Of a stretch of 64,000 nt of DNA, positions 62,823 through 64,000 are shown piece after piece. The stretch's first letter is position 1, and each line of letters begins with the position of its first letter. The stretch covers positions 47,236 to 111,235 of the forward strand of contig WIXG01000268.1 in NCBI GenBank assembly GCA_009869945.1, in the 5' to 3' direction. Below the pieces are notes generated by a model. The model saw nothing but the letters and a program-made list of their open reading frames with translations, made no database searches and was not told where the DNA came from. This DNA comes from Mesaphorura yosii (lineage: Eukaryota; Arthropoda; Collembola; Poduromorpha; Tullbergiidae). The position numbers and the translations under genes were made by a program.

Positions 62823-64000
62823 TTACTGCTCCAAACTATTTAAGTGCTCGCTGTACAGTTTCATCTCTAAATTCACAGCTTCTTGGAAGATGAGATTAAG
62901 ATCTTCACCGAATTTAAAATTCTCGTCTTTATCAAGAATCGTGTGGCCCAGCTTTGTACATTTACATCTTTTCATCAGCGAGTTTTCCAAATCCCTCATT
63001 TTCATCAAGACAGATTTGCCTTCCGGAGAGGTGAACATGTTTGTTCGCCTCGAGCACATATCATGAGCTTTGTAGAGCGGGTGACGTCGGTCGACTACGG
63101 CTGCAAAACTAGGTTTAGGTATGGGTGGGTCCTTTTCGTCAGCGAAGGTCGGAGACGTGGTTTGACTAGTTTGAGGGGCACCATTAGAAGTGAAGACGAA
63201 CGGCTTGAAGACTGCAAACCTTGGATCTGGTGTTCCGGTGAACCAATGGCAAGAAAATTGCGGAGAAAGAACGGAAATCTGACTGGAAGTCGATGGAAAC
63301 GGATCTGGAATGAATTGATTCATGAATTTTAAGCTACTTTTACTTTGAAGACGGGCCTACAAGACATTTCGGATGTTTGGAGCACTTACGAGTGCAACTT
63401 CTGCAAATTCCAGACTCTTCGTTCCGCAAAATTGCCATCATTGACGCAATATCAAATACCGTTTCCCTTTCCTGATTAGTGTGCTGTTTGAGAAGTTCGG
63501 CTCCAGCTGCTAATCTTGCACTTCCGCTTTCGTACTCTTTCCCGAAGACTTTTGTAAAATGAAATTCTCCGTCTGCTGCTTTCCACAGTCCCAATGCTTC
63601 AGCATTTTCTTTCAGTCCCGAGCTCATCAGATCGATATTCGAACCGATTGACAAGATATTTGAAATATTTCGGAAACTAGAAACCACGCGCTCTGCCACC
63701 CAAAGTTTTCCTGTCGTCTCAAGCACCCACGCCTCATTCGTGTCCACAATCAGGAAGCTGTTGTGGTAAACAAGTTCGGCAATTGTGTCGGAACAACTCC
63801 CGCCTTGTCCATGAAGTTCCAACAGCGTGGTAATCACGTCCAACGCATCTCGTGCGGTTTTACCCCGTTCGAGCCCAAGTCGCACCAGATCCATGCCAAG
63901 CAGGCGTTCGACGAGATCGTCATCTGAATTCAACTTCGTCCACACTGCCTCGTTTCCAATGCAGACTCCGTACTCATTAGCGCCCATTTCAGCTCCCCAC
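62823..64000 (-). CDS. Scrn: Secernin (C69-family peptidase-like), 5' end outside the window
   Basis: Two exons are visible, 63,390 to beyond 64,000 and 62,823-63,304, joined by an 85-nt intron (C|GTAAGT, TTCCAG) in phase 1. The upstream exon enters the window reading WGAEMGANEYGVCIGNEAVWTK, a secernin hallmark. It continues with DLVRLGLERGKTARDALDVI, HGQGGSC, YHNSFLIVDTNEAWVLETTGKLW and, at its end, ILRNEESGIC. The last exon gives SSQISVL, HWFTGTPDPRFAVFKPF and RRHPLYKAH, all family blocks. The N-terminal cysteine nucleophile should lie just beyond the right edge. Secernins are cytosolic Ntn-hydrolase-fold proteins; one vertebrate member regulates exocytosis in mast cells and another carries a processed N-terminal carbonyl group. 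Which paralogue this is cannot be decided here. No lesions are seen. Confidence 0.93.

Overview
The window reads as nuclear DNA of an arthropod. The evidence is an RR-type chitin-binding cuticular protein, a divergent ionotropic chemoreceptor with a decayed paralogue, a fuseless orthologue, a eukaryotic tRNA-Gln, and genes split by GT-AG introns of only about 54-95 nt. A springtail or another early-branching hexapod is my best guess, but this is inference and the sequence does not prove it.

Left two thirds (1-42,288): almost no coding sequence. Two exons on the minus strand, at 18,775-18,981 and 149-539, join in phase to give the N-terminal part of a calcium-activated chloride channel regulator (CLCA) gene that runs off the left edge. 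Its first intron is about 18.2 kb. The next 23.3 kb, upstream of CLCA, shows no exon I can support. Both stretches are rich in short repeated words, microsatellites and a recurring TACGCGTA palindrome.

Middle (42,289-49,450): a compact three-exon gene for a four-transmembrane protein, an intact single-exon ionotropic-receptor-like gene (663 aa), a relic of an ankyrin-repeat-like gene on the opposite strand, a 5'-truncated and frameshifted paralogue of the receptor, and a tRNA-Gln(UUG).

Right third (49,451-64,000): a secreted cuticular protein with TATA box and poly(A) signal, a six-exon carbohydrate-sulfotransferase-like gene whose two PAPS-binding motifs have lost key residues, a decayed Ty1/copia RNase H fragment, and then three genes in tandem on the minus strand. 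These are AKAP17A (splicing-associated PKA anchor, six exons), fuseless (eight-TM presynaptic protein, four exons) and secernin (its 5' end lies beyond the right edge). A perfect 16-bp palindrome made of two overlapping CREs lies just upstream of AKAP17A.

The genes do not form an operon or an evident pathway. I rebuilt exon structures by hand from splice signals, reading phase and family conservation. All multi-exon models below keep an open frame across every junction.
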